Positions 1-7,927 of a DNA stretch of 20,000 bases are shown here, one piece after another (within the stretch, counting starts at the first letter, position 1; the number at the start of each line of letters is the position of its first letter). The position numbers and the translations under genes were made by a program. The stretch is from the NCBI GenBank assembly GCA_019918135.1, contig WBZZ01000890.1, forward strand, positions 170,001-190,000, in the 5' to 3' direction. This DNA is from Paulinella micropora (taxonomy: Eukaryota > Cercozoa > Imbricatea > Euglyphida > Paulinellidae). The notes below the pieces were generated by a model, which worked only from the letters and a program-made list of their open reading frames with translations, was not told the origin of the DNA and made no database searches.

Positions 1-1
1 C

Positions 2-32
<31 letters not shown>
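1..32. repeat. (CT)n microsatellite
   Basis: The window opens with a nearly pure CT dinucleotide run. It lies in what looks like intron or upstream sequence of the left-hand gene. Confidence 0.9.
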
Positions 33-35
<3 letters not shown>

Positions 36-39
36 CATC

Positions 40-358
40 ATAGTGACAGTCACTGAAGTTTAGTGATGGGCACTTAATTGTTAGTGTTCACTAGATACGT
101 GTAGATAGTGATAGTCACTATTGCCAGTGACCATCACTAATTATTTCTTGTTAGTGATCATCACTCAGTGGTTAGTGACCATCACTAAACGTATAGTCAT
201 TTCAGTATTACATGACATAGTAAGTGATGCGCACTAGATTGTTAGTGATCGTCACTGTGTTTTATTTTGTAGTGATCGTCACTATTGTTAGTGACCAGAA
301 CTACATATAAATATTTAGTGCCCATCACTACCTAGTTAGTACCCATCACTTAGTATGT
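40..358. repeat. Array of AGTGA...TCACT palindromic motifs
   Basis: About a dozen short imperfect palindromes of the form AGTGA-NNN-TCACT (variants such as AGTGATCGTCACT and AGTGACCATCACT) recur at roughly 20-30 bp spacing, separated by AT-rich spacers. The segment from about 198 to 355 recurs as a longer unit at about 1855-2015. No open exon is seen here. The motif is the same as in the arrays at 1722-2015, 2568-3240, 3820-3952 and 4371-4672. Confidence 0.85.
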
Positions 359-401
359 AGTCGTAGTTACAATTTTACATAAAATAGATACAATTTTACA
401 A

Positions 402-477
402 TATTCATACATACATACATACATACAATATTACATACATACATACATACATTTGTTCAATATACATACATACATAC
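402..477. repeat. (ATAC)n microsatellite
   Basis: Interrupted runs of the tetranucleotide ATAC lead directly into the splice acceptor CACTTAG that precedes the exon at 489. Together with the palindrome array before it, this fills the stretch from the window start to the first visible exon. Confidence 0.85.
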
Positions 478-488
478 AAAACACTTAG

Positions 489-609
489 GGGACAAGGACG
501 CCCTGACGTCGGAGACAGGTCCTTTCGACGCATGGAAAGACGCTGATGCAGACTGCGCTGCATTCTTAGAGTCCAAGGTACATAGGTAGATAGGTAGATA
601 GATAGATAC

Positions 610-648
<39 letters not shown>

Positions 649-689
649 CATAGATATATAGATACATAGATATATAGATGGATAGATAC

Positions 690-755
<66 letters not shown>

Positions 756-1268
756 GAGATATCGACTAATGTCAGAAAAAAGGAGCTTCTGATTTCGTCA
801 ACCAAGGAAGTCTGTGGGTAAAGTATTAACCCGATGCCCAGCTAAGCCGTGATGTTTGCACGGAAGGGACTGATACAGGCGATACCAAATCTCCCTAGTA
901 CCAGGCGGGGCCAGGGCTCGTTCCATAAGCGCCCCTTGCAGAACGAGCTCCCACCTCCATTACAGAGGGCCCAGTAAGCAGATGGAGTTTCGAGACTGTT
1001 CGACAGTCTAGTATAAACCGACAGAGCACTGTGGGTTTTATTCCGGGCTCAACAAGCGAGAAAGGGCACCCTGAGGGAACAGGATTGTGCTTCCCGTCGC
1101 TATTTCGGCATGTGACTTATGGGCGTATGGCTAGGCACACATAAGGCACCCCACCACGGGCCCAGCACACCCACACCATCCCCTAATTCTCTGTCTGTCG
1201 ACAGATGGCACCCATTTCAAAAAAACCAAGCCCAAGGGAGGGTCAGTGACACCTCAAGTGGCCTTGGT

Positions 1269-1329
<61 letters not shown>

Positions 1330-1670
1330 GAGATATCGACTAATGTCAGAAAAAAGGAGCTTCTGATTTCGTCAACCAAGGAAGTCTGTGGGTAAAGTAT
1401 TAACCCGATGCCCAGCTAAGCCGTGATGTTTGCACGGAAGGGACTGATACAGGCGATACCAAAGCTCCCTAGTACCAGGCGGGGCCTGCAGAACGAGCTC
1501 CCACCTCCATTACAGAGGGCCCAGTAAGCAGATGGAGTTTCGAGACTGTGACATCGACAGTCTAGCATAAACCGACAGAGCACTGTGGGTTTTATTCCGG
1601 GCTCAACAAGCGAGAAAGGGGCAGATAGATAGATAGATAAATACATAGATAGATAGATACATAGATAGAC

Positions 1671-1722
<52 letters not shown>

Positions 1723-2794
1723 TGATCATCACTAAATTGATAGTGATGGTCACTGTGTTTTATGTTGTAGTGATCGTCACTATGGTTAGTGACCAGCGCT
1801 ACGTATGAATATTTAGTGCCCATCACTACATTGGTAGTGCTCATCACTAAATATATAGTCATTTCAGTATTGCAGACATAGCAAGTGATGCGCACTAAAT
1901 TGTTAGTGATGGTCACTGTGTTTTATTTTGTAGTGATCGTCACTATGGTTAGTGACCAGCACTACGTGTTATATTTAGTGCCCATCACTACATGGTTAGT
2001 GCCCATCACTTAGTAGATAGGTAGATTGATGGATAGATAGATGGGTAAATAGGTAGATAGATAGATAGGTAGATAGGTAGATATAGATGCACATATTTAA
2101 AATGTGTGTGTGTGTATCTTTTTATCTCTGTATGTAGGTAGTGCAAGCCTACTTGCAGCGACAAGGCTCGGAAGTAAAAGACGCGGTTAAAGACGCGGTC
2201 GGTATTTATTTCATGGCACAGAAGCACCCAGGCGGCCTTCAAGCTTTCATCAAGGAGCGTGGCCTTTGGGTGGGACAATTTATGGCCTGTCCCAGGCTTG
2301 ATTTTGACTTCGAAGTTTTTACACCAAAAGCGCAGCAGACAGCAATACTACTCCAGAGCGACATTGTTTTACGTGATGGAGGGATTGAGGATTCTGGGTG
2401 GAACGAGGAGCAATGTCTGCATGCACAAGATCTGTATTGCCGGCAGCAAGCGCTCATAGAGCTTGGCGGTAGTGGAAAGATTTTAACTCATGTCAGCTGG
2501 CCAGGGCAGCAGAGCCTCGCGGTGAAAGAGTGGATAGCAACGTCCAAACGAATGCCAGCATTTGTAGGTAAGTGCCCATCACTACATAATAAGTGCCCAT
2601 CACTACATAGCAAGTTTCACTACATAGTAAGTGCCCATCACTATATAGTAAGTGCACATCACTGTATAGTAAGTGCCCATCATGATCACTTCATAGTAAG
2701 TACCTATCACTACACAGTAAGTGCCAATCACTACATAGTAAGTGCCCATCACTGCATAGTAAGTTCCCATCAGTACAGAGTAAGTGCCCATCAC

Positions 2795-2872
<78 letters not shown>

Positions 2873-4305
2873 TGTATGTATGTGTGTGTATACGTATGTA
2901 TGTATGTATGTGTGTGTATGTATGTATGTATGTATGTATGTGTGTGTGTGTCATCACTACATTGTAAGTGCCCATCAGTACATAGTAAGTGACCATCACT
3001 ACATAGTAAGTGCCCATCACTACATAGTAAGTGCCCATCACTACATAGTAAGTGCCCATCACTACATAGTAAGTGCCTATCACTACATAGTAAGTGCCCA
3101 TCACTACATAGTAAGTGCCCATCACTACATAGTAAGTGCCCATCACTATATAACAAGTGCCCATCACTACATAGTGCCCATACCCCATTGTAAGTTCTCA
3201 TCACTACATTGTAAGTTCTCAGCACTACATACTAAGTACTAATTTACTTCTTTTTCTACTCGATAGAAGCGCCTGCAGCTACAGGCACCTCTGCAACCAG
3301 CGCATCGCCGCCAGCCGGCTCTAGCCCAGCGCAGGCAGAGCGAAGCGTGGAAGAAATGCTGGACATTCTTGGAGAGGAGAAGGATGAAACACCCGTGCCA
3401 GAAGATCAATTGAGTGAGGGGTCTGAAGGTGAGGAAGAACTGGTGGACAAGGACACCATTTATGTTACGGAGGTCGCGCCCGCAGAAGAGTTTGCGGAAC
3501 AAGTGACGGGACTGTGCACTGCTCACTTCGAGGCCGCAAAGAAAGCAAACTCAACTGCGATTCAAATCGGACTCAGGTATTCGTTCCCCCAAAACTAGCT
3601 AGCTTGCTTGTTAACAAGAAGAAATGTTTAAGAAGAAAACACCAAACAACGCTTGTCGTCTTTAGTTTCTTGTCAGTCAATTAGACAAATACAGTGTGAT
3701 TGCAATGTAACCATCTAGGGTGTCCTTCAAGGACTTGCTGGATTCCCACGTGAAGGTCTTCGCGGATGCGAAGATGACGAAGAGTCTTCCACTGCAAATA
3801 TTGGGTCATTACGGATGTAGTGATTGTTACTTAGCAGTTAGTGATGGTCACTTAGACGTTAGTGATGGTCACTTAGACGTTAGTGATGGTCACTTACAGA
3901 TTAGTGATGGTCACTTAGCTGCTAGTGATGATCACTTATTGCATAGATTGCCATGTACAGAGGCTTCTCTGCGAGTCACGACGAAAGCTCTCAAGGATTT
4001 CTCCAAAAGCAAACTGTTCGCCAACATGCCCGTGACAGAGTAACTTACCCACGCAGTACATAAAAAATGAAAAAACTGTGTGCATATGTTACTGCTTCAT
4101 GTATTGCGTGGGTATGTGCAGGCCCTGGGGCAAGGAGTCAAATGTGACGTTGGAGGCTGTGAGAGCAGCACTGCCCGTGATCAACTATGAACAGTTAGAT
4201 CCAAAGCCAGCGAAGCTGGACATTGCAGGTCTGATCTTTAGTCAGCATAAAGGTATTCCTGGAGTGTACCAGTTCAGAAGGCAAATGGACAGGAACATAG
4301 CGAAG
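489..4305 (+). CDS. Unrecognised multi-exon protein gene, 5' end outside window
   Basis: I do not recognise the product. Six exons can be joined by GT-AG splice sites with consistent phase: 489-577, 2138-2567, 3267-3576, 3719-3804, 3961-4039 and 4122-4305, about 390 residues in total. The first visible exon starts in phase 1, so the gene begins left of the window. Exon 2 (about 143 residues) is mixed polar/hydrophobic and cysteine-containing (for example FMACPRLDFDFEVF). Exon 3 has an Ala/Ser/Pro-rich start followed by a strongly acidic stretch around 3345-3470 (DILGEEKDETPVPEDQ). Exons 5 and 6 are lysine-rich and soluble-looking (KALKDFSKSKLF; VYQFRRQMDRNIAK). No membrane segment or known motif was seen. 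The 3804/3961 junction is the least certain. Introns are 1560, 699, 142, 156 and 82 bp and largely made of repeats. Exon 6 ends in phase 0 without a stop, so at least one more exon is needed; 16511-16540 is a candidate. Confidence 0.6.
583..754. repeat. (GATA)n microsatellite, intronic
   Basis: Imperfect GATA repeats begin five bases after the donor at 578 and run to the start of the interspersed repeat at 755. On the minus strand they form an (ATCT)n tail to that repeat. Confidence 0.9.
755..1267 (-). repeat. Interspersed repeat with (ATCT)n tail, copy 1
   Basis: The part 755-1066 is repeated at 1330-1620 with a few substitutions and small indels. On the minus strand the unit ends in TTAGTCGATATCTC followed by (ATCT)n, the arrangement expected of a non-LTR retroposon with a simple-sequence tail. 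This copy has extra sequence at 1067-1267 not present in copy 2, and about 26 bp near 911-936 that copy 2 lacks. No RT reading frame or clear A/B box was found, so it may be the 3' end of a LINE or a SINE of unknown head. The strand is inferred from the tail. Confidence 0.6.
1270..1329. repeat. (GATA)n microsatellite
   Basis: Pure GATA repeats separate the two copies of the interspersed unit and form the minus-strand tail of copy 2. Confidence 0.9.
1330..1620 (-). repeat. Interspersed repeat with (ATCT)n tail, copy 2
   Basis: This is the second copy of the unit at 755-1066. It starts with the same GAGATATCGACTAATG and ends at GCGAGAAAGGG. It lacks about 26 bp (CTCGTTCCATAAGCG and flanks) present in copy 1 and has five extra bases near 1550. 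It is bounded on both sides by (GATA)n. Confidence 0.65.
1622..1721. repeat. (GATA)n microsatellite with variant units
   Basis: GATA repeats with occasional ACATA and AAATA variants run directly into the palindrome array at 1722. Confidence 0.9.
1722..2015. repeat. Palindrome array containing a higher-order repeat
   Basis: The region holds AGTGATCATCACT, AGTGATGGTCACT, AGTGATCGTCACT and related palindromes. A longer block (about 115-160 bp, starting near TAGTCATTTCAGTATT or TAGTGATGGTCACTGTG) occurs here twice, at about 1741-1855 and 1855-2015, and once more at 198-355 before exon 1. Degenerate GATA repeats follow to about 2088. The segment lies in intron 1 of the left-hand gene. Confidence 0.8.
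2568..3240. repeat. 21-bp tandem array with a splice-donor motif in each unit
   Basis: This array fills almost the whole of the intron at 2568-3266. About 20-25 units of a 21-bp repeat (core GTAAGTGCCCATCAC, then TACATA) begin at the functional donor itself: the first GTAAGT is the exon 2 donor at 2568. A (GATA)n block at 2796-2870 and a (TATG)n/(TG)n block at 2872-2950 interrupt it. The minus-strand reading of the unit is AGTGATGGGCACTT, so it belongs to the same palindromic motif family as the other arrays. Confidence 0.9.
3820..3952. repeat. 21-bp palindromic repeat array, reading frame open
   Basis: Six or so units of TTAGTGATGGTCACTTAGA at 21-bp period lie between the proposed exons 3719-3804 and 3961-4039. 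The frame of the flanking exons runs straight through the array without a stop, giving a heptapeptide repeat of the SDGHLDV type. I favour an intron (donor at 3805, acceptor ending at 3960; 156 bp, a multiple of three) because the same repeat occurs in introns with clear boundaries, but retention would be in frame. Confidence 0.75.
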
Positions 4306-4307
4306 GT

Positions 4308-4362
4308 CTCCCTCTCTCTCTCTCTCTCTCTTTTTTTTTTCTCTCTCTCTCTTTTCCATCCT
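4308..4362. repeat. (CT)n/(T)n tract after exon 6 donor
   Basis: A CT-rich tract with a central T run immediately follows the proposed donor GTCTCC at 4306. Confidence 0.85.
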
Positions 4363-4370
4363 CTCTCTGA

Positions 4371-4672
4371 AGTTAGTGATGGTCATTTCGAGGTTAGTGA
4401 TGGTCACTTTGAGGTCAGTGATGGTCCCTTCTCTCTGAAGTTATTGATGGTCACTTCGAAGTTAGTGATGGTCACGTTGAGGCTAGTTAGTGATGGTCAC
4501 TTCGAAGTTAGTGATGTTGTTGAATGACTGTCAATCAGAAGTTAGTGATGGTCACTTAAAGGTTAGTGATGGTCACTTAAAAGTTAGTGATGGTCACTTA
4601 GATGTTAGTGATGGTCACTTAGAAGATAGTGATGGTCACTTAGGGGTTAGTGATGATCACTTAATGCATAGC
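4371..4672. repeat. 21-bp palindromic repeat array
   Basis: About a dozen units of GTTAGTGATGGTCACTT, mostly at 20-21 bp spacing, fill this stretch. Some are degraded, for example the one ending GATGGTCCCTTC. It is the same family and orientation as 3820-3952. No exon is recognised here. Confidence 0.85.
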
Positions 4673-4679
4673 ATGTCAA

Positions 4680-4969
4680 TATTAATAATAATGATAATAA
4701 CAATAAAGGACTAGTAACAATAATAATATTAACAAGCCCAATTAGAGATCGATGGTAACAAGTCCAGCCGCCACTCCCAATTCAGTTACCTGAGGTAATA
4801 GGGAAGTAAACGAAGATTCCATGCGAGTAGCTAATGTAGCACCTTCGGGTGTTACCTTAGCGAAACACGTGGGTCTGTGTTACTACCATCTCATCTGGTA
4901 CTGATGCCGGAACCGGTCGGTGTCAACCGACACCTGCCCCCAGTTGACACCCGATCTCAACGGGCAAGA
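4680..4969 (-). repeat. Possible second ATT-tailed retroposon
   Basis: On the minus strand, about 230 bp of complex sequence (4742-4969) ends in a degenerate ATT-rich tail (4680-4741), matching the layout of the adjacent SINEs. It contains a short hairpin GGTGTC-AACC-GACACC near 4918-4933. No tRNA-like box or protein was found. It is single-copy in this window, so its status as an element is inferred from the tail only. Confidence 0.3.
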
Positions 4970-4992
4970 CAATAATCATAATAATAATAATG

Positions 4993-5051
<59 letters not shown>
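4970..5051. repeat. (AAT)n microsatellite, tail of SINE copy A
   Basis: A long AAT run directly abuts the 3' end (minus strand) of the SINE at 5052-5318. Confidence 0.9.
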
Positions 5052-5052
<1 letters not shown>

Positions 5053-5318
5053 GTGCTTCTCTGTCAATGGCTGATGCATTTCTGCACATGCGCCTCCATC
5101 GTCTCACCCGTGAGGGGAGTACGAAGAATTGACGATAAGCTCTAATGACACCCCCGCAAGGGCAGTTCCAACACTTCCAGACGGGCCGGTATGTTCAATG
5201 AAAATACTGGTCCAGACGGATCGGTATGTTCAATGAAAATACTGGTGGCACCGACGGGAATCGAACTGGCGACAGGGCCCAGATGGTAGAACTTGACCAC
5301 TGGGCTATCACGGTGTCC
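5052..5318 (-). mobile_element. tRNA-derived SINE, copy A
   Basis: Read on the minus strand, the first 75-76 bases (5318 down to about 5243) are tRNA-like. An A-box-like TAGCCCAGTGG is followed by a B box GTTCGATTCC, with the GTTCGA at the canonical tRNA positions 53-58, and the head ends GGTGCCACCA, so the post-transcriptional CCA is present. A 190-bp unrelated body follows, containing a roughly 35-bp direct duplication (CCAGTATTTTCATTGAACAT and on, 5175-5246). The unit ends in an (ATT)n tail. The acceptor stem nearly pairs, with one extra base on the 5' side. The head therefore looks like a pol III promoter derived from a tRNA, not a functional tRNA gene. Copy B is nearly identical (three differences seen). 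Confidence 0.85.
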
Positions 5319-5347
5319 ATAATAATAATAATAATAATAATAATAAT

Positions 5348-5614
5348 AGTGCTTCTCTGTCAATGGCTGATGCATTTCTGCACATGCGCCTCCATCGTCT
5401 CACCCGTGAGGGGAGTACGAAGAATTGACGATAAGCTCTAATGACACCCCCGCAAAGGCAGTTCCAACACTTCCAGACGGACCGGTATGTTCAATGAAAA
5501 TACTGGTCCAGACGGACCGGTATGTTCAATGAAAATACTGGTGGCACCGACGGGAATCGAACTGGCGACAGGGCCCAGATGGTAGAACTTGACCACTGGG
5601 CTATCACGGTGTCC
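5348..5614 (-). mobile_element. tRNA-derived SINE, copy B
   Basis: This is a second 267-bp copy of the unit at 5052-5318, with three substitutions noticed (for example CGCAAAGG for CGCAAGGG). The tRNA-like head lies at 5540-5614 on the minus strand. It sits in the same orientation as copy A, separated from it by (ATA)n at 5319-5347, so the copies are tandem head-to-tail with a tail between them. Confidence 0.85.
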
Positions 5615-5616
5615 AC

Positions 5617-5652
<36 letters not shown>

Positions 5653-5653
<1 letters not shown>

Positions 5654-5719
5654 GTGCTTCTCTGTCAATGGCTGATGCATTTCTGCACATGCGCCTCCAT
5701 CGTCTCACCCGTGAGGGAG
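5653..5719 (-). mobile_element. Truncated SINE copy C (3' end only)
   Basis: The last ~65 bp of the SINE body (AGTGCTTCTCTGTCAATGGC through CCCGTGAGGG) are present, preceded on the plus strand by another (AAT)n run at 5615-5652. Similarity stops at about 5718, so the tRNA-like head and most of the body are missing, as in a 5'-truncated retroposon. The following 5720-5863 shows no gene, only AT-rich sequence leading to the LTR insertion site. Confidence 0.8.
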
Positions 5720-5863
5720 CCGTGGCTGGTATTTCACCTGCTCTCACAGAGCCTGTCAGGTCTCAATGCAGCTATAGTGTTCTTAATATAATAAGAGTTC
5801 GTTGTATCTGCCTACTTGAAGAGTTGTACAATATATTACAAACTCACATACTTGAAATCAAAA

Positions 5864-5867
5864 GAAT
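5864..5867. repeat. Target site duplication GAAT (left)
   Basis: GAAT precedes the 5' LTR and is repeated at 16314-16317 directly after the 3' LTR. Confidence 0.75.
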
Positions 5868-6085
5868 TGTGGACATCACCCCCCGAATTATCAGGCAAAA
5901 AACTTATTAATAGATTTCGTCTAGCCGGACACGTCTGAAATGCCAATTTGATCCTGGTCTTTTGGTGGCTTTTTGTCTTTGCGTCACTGAGCTAATATAA
6001 CGAGACATCATTCTCTTTTTTGAGGACTGTGTTTGGTTATATTACCTACTTACTCTTCCATTGAGCTATCGTTGGGGATAGTACA
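5868..6085 (+). repeat. 5' LTR
   Basis: Starts TGTGGACATCACC and ends GGGGATAGTACA. It matches 16096-16313 over its full 218 bp with six substitutions and no gaps. The short length leaves little room for U3. AT-rich GGTTATATTACC near 6033-6044 is the only TATA-like stretch noted, and no AATAAA is seen inside. Confidence 0.95.
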
Positions 6086-6087
6086 TT

Positions 6088-6100
6088 TGGAGTCCATAGC
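6088..6100 (+). other. Primer binding site candidate
   Basis: TGGAGTCCATAGC begins two bases after the 5' LTR. A PBS is expected to start with TGG, complementary to tRNA 3' CCA. The complementary tRNA would end in ACTCCA with U at the discriminator position; I cannot assign the tRNA, and the match is unlikely to extend far into the T arm. Confidence 0.55.
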
Positions 6101-6118
6101 TAAAGGCTGATTTCTTTT

Positions 6119-6186
6119 CTGATCTGTCGTACAGACATCAGATAAGCATAAATTTATTTTTCGCTGATCTGTCGCACAGACAGCAG
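6119..6186 (+). other. Two copies of a hairpin motif in the retrotransposon leader
   Basis: A 23-base motif with dyad symmetry (CTGATCTGTCGTACAGACA then TCAG) occurs at 6119-6141 and again at 6164-6186, differing at two positions. The arms CTGA/CTGT pair with ACAG/TCAG. It is in the untranslated leader between the PBS and the first gag start, where dimerisation or packaging signals of LTR elements usually lie. Function is inferred from position only. Confidence 0.6.
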
Positions 6187-6717
6187 ACGAAAACAAACAC
6201 TCCTACTCATCCTCAAACAAAAAAACTTACAAACAAGCGATCAATTTGTTATAAGCTGGCATAACCTTTAGCCCTTGTGCACATTTGGCTTCTGTGTGCT
6301 CTTCTACAAGACACCAGACCACACCTACTCCACTCCCTCTTGCTGCTTGCATAAAGCCAAGTTGGACAAGTGCGAAACAAACATCAGACAAACACACAGA
6401 CAGAGGAAAAACGAGCAAAGCACTCCCACTCTCTGTTCTGAACCATTTTCCTTGCATTTTCTCTGCAGAAACCAGAGGAGATTACACTGGCATCTCTCAC
6501 ACAAGAGCAAGACAAATATCGAAGCACTGTCCAACGACAGACTGACTTCTGCAAAACAGCTCTTTTGACCAAACTATCGTTATCTCTGTGTAGGGCCTGA
6601 CGCCCCATAACTATTTCAACAGAGAAAAGGAAGAAGGAGAAGAAGGTTGCATAGAGTGATAAGAATAACAGAGGAAAAAAAGAAAAAAAAAAGCAGACGT
6701 GACTCTCATAACATAAG
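6187..6717 (+). other. Retrotransposon 5' leader, no gene seen
   Basis: About 530 bp between the hairpin pair and the first gag ATG. Short open stretches overlap on both strands but none has a recognisable product or continuation. The last 100 bp are purine-rich (runs of GAAAA/AGAAGGAGAAG). Confidence 0.6.
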
Positions 6718-7922
6718 ATGGAAGACGAGAATGATCAGGCTGGTGTGACACCAACTGATTATGGTCCTAGTGAGGGAGGAGAGGAGCAGGAGACTCAGTA
6801 CTCAGAAGAGAGGGGGGATAGAGATGGAGAGGAGAGAGAGGAGTATATGTATACAGCCGATGTAGAGTCGACAGGGGGGGGGGGGGTAATGCACAAGAAG
6901 CGAATGCAGGTCAGACTGGAGGATCTCCATTGACAGAGGCAGAGAGAGAGATGGAGGATGTTGGCCAGAATATCCCAAATACATGGGAACAGTTGGCTAC
7001 ATATGATGATGAAGAGTCCTTCTTCCTCAACTACCCAACCTATTATAAAACACACATCTACATTCCTTACGAAAAAAGGAATAGACCAGGACAAGGTCAA
7101 AGCAACCTCCTGATCGAAATTGCCGGCCTTGCGAAGCCTCTCTTCAACAAAGTGAGGTTTGAGCACGAAAGAGTGCCATTGCAGGATATCAAGTATGGCG
7201 ACACTCTTGCACTGTGCGACATATACGACATATCTGCAACACTCTACGCTGCTGTGCTCGTTGCGGAATTTTATGAACGCACAAACATACAGTGGAAAAA
7301 TAAACGCACAACTGCAGCATGGCTGTCTGTCTGTGGTGTCCCCACTGATATCAAGAATCTAGAAAGAAAGTTCGAAGGTAGAAACCAAAGTGGTATTGAG
7401 TTTGCCCTTGAGGCTTTTGTAACTGCCTTCACACGGGCTTACAACGAAATGTACAAAGCACTGAAAGACAACACAAGGCAACATCCTGTTTACGAGGAGG
7501 TTGACCAGTCTTGTCAGGTGCTTGAACGCCTCACACAACTCCATAAGGGCCTCTTTGAGGGGAAGGAGCAAAAACCAACATGGAAACAATGGGCCCACAC
7601 GAAGAATCACACTCTCATTAAAGGCCCTCTCACAACAATCCCAAATAATAACAGAGCTGATAAGTCTTCCATGAGAGAAAAGGCACACTTCCTCTCTAGT
7701 GCCACAGGGCTTGCACAGTTCGTGACTCATCTAGCACGACAGGTGAAAGAAGAAGAGACGAGACAGAAAGAGGAGAAGGAGCAGAAGGAGAAGATAGCTG
7801 TGGCAATGGCAGTAGCACGGGTGGCTCCACAGCCAACGGCTCCACCTACCACATCTAACCCAGCTCCCAAGAAAGCAGCAGGAGGACCCTCAGGAGGAGG
7901 ACCCCAAGGGGAGGGACAGTAA
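6718..7922 (+). pseudogene. Gag-like protein 1, frame broken at a poly-G tract
   Basis: This is the first reading frame of the element, starting at the ATG at 6718 (MEDENDQAG). About 56 acidic residues (Glu/Asp/Gly-rich) lead into a run of 13 G at 6874-6886. Beyond it the good coding frame lies in a different phase and continues to the stop at 7920-7922. The second part (about 345 residues) has a mixed helical centre (around 7180-7560), a charged coiled-coil-like stretch at 7743-7800 (KEEETRQKEEKEQKEK), and an Ala/Pro- then Gly-rich tail. No zinc knuckle is present. From its position first in the element I infer a matrix/capsid part of gag; I see no family-specific motif. The break may be a real indel, homopolymer slippage or a sequencing error. 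Confidence 0.7.
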
Positions 7923-7927
7923 TTAAC

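Noticed and set aside
566..805. Minus-strand frame rich in YLSIYLSI, and similar ones in other GATA or TATG tracts
   Set aside because: These are translations of tetranucleotide microsatellites, open only because the repeat has no stop in that frame.
2568..3240. CRISPR-like array
   Set aside because: The units are contiguous at 21 bp with no unique spacers, lie in an intron of a eukaryotic gene and have no cas genes nearby.
5243..5318. Functional tRNA genes at 5243-5318 and 5540-5614 (minus)
   Set aside because: A and B boxes are good, but the acceptor stem has an extra base, the A-to-B spacing is short, no anticodon can be assigned, and both copies sit at the same place in a repeated 267-bp unit with (ATT)n tails. 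A SINE explains all of this.
6275..6568. Reading frame in the retrotransposon leader
   Set aside because: There is no recognisable product, several overlapping frames of similar length exist, and it precedes gag in a region expected to be untranslated.
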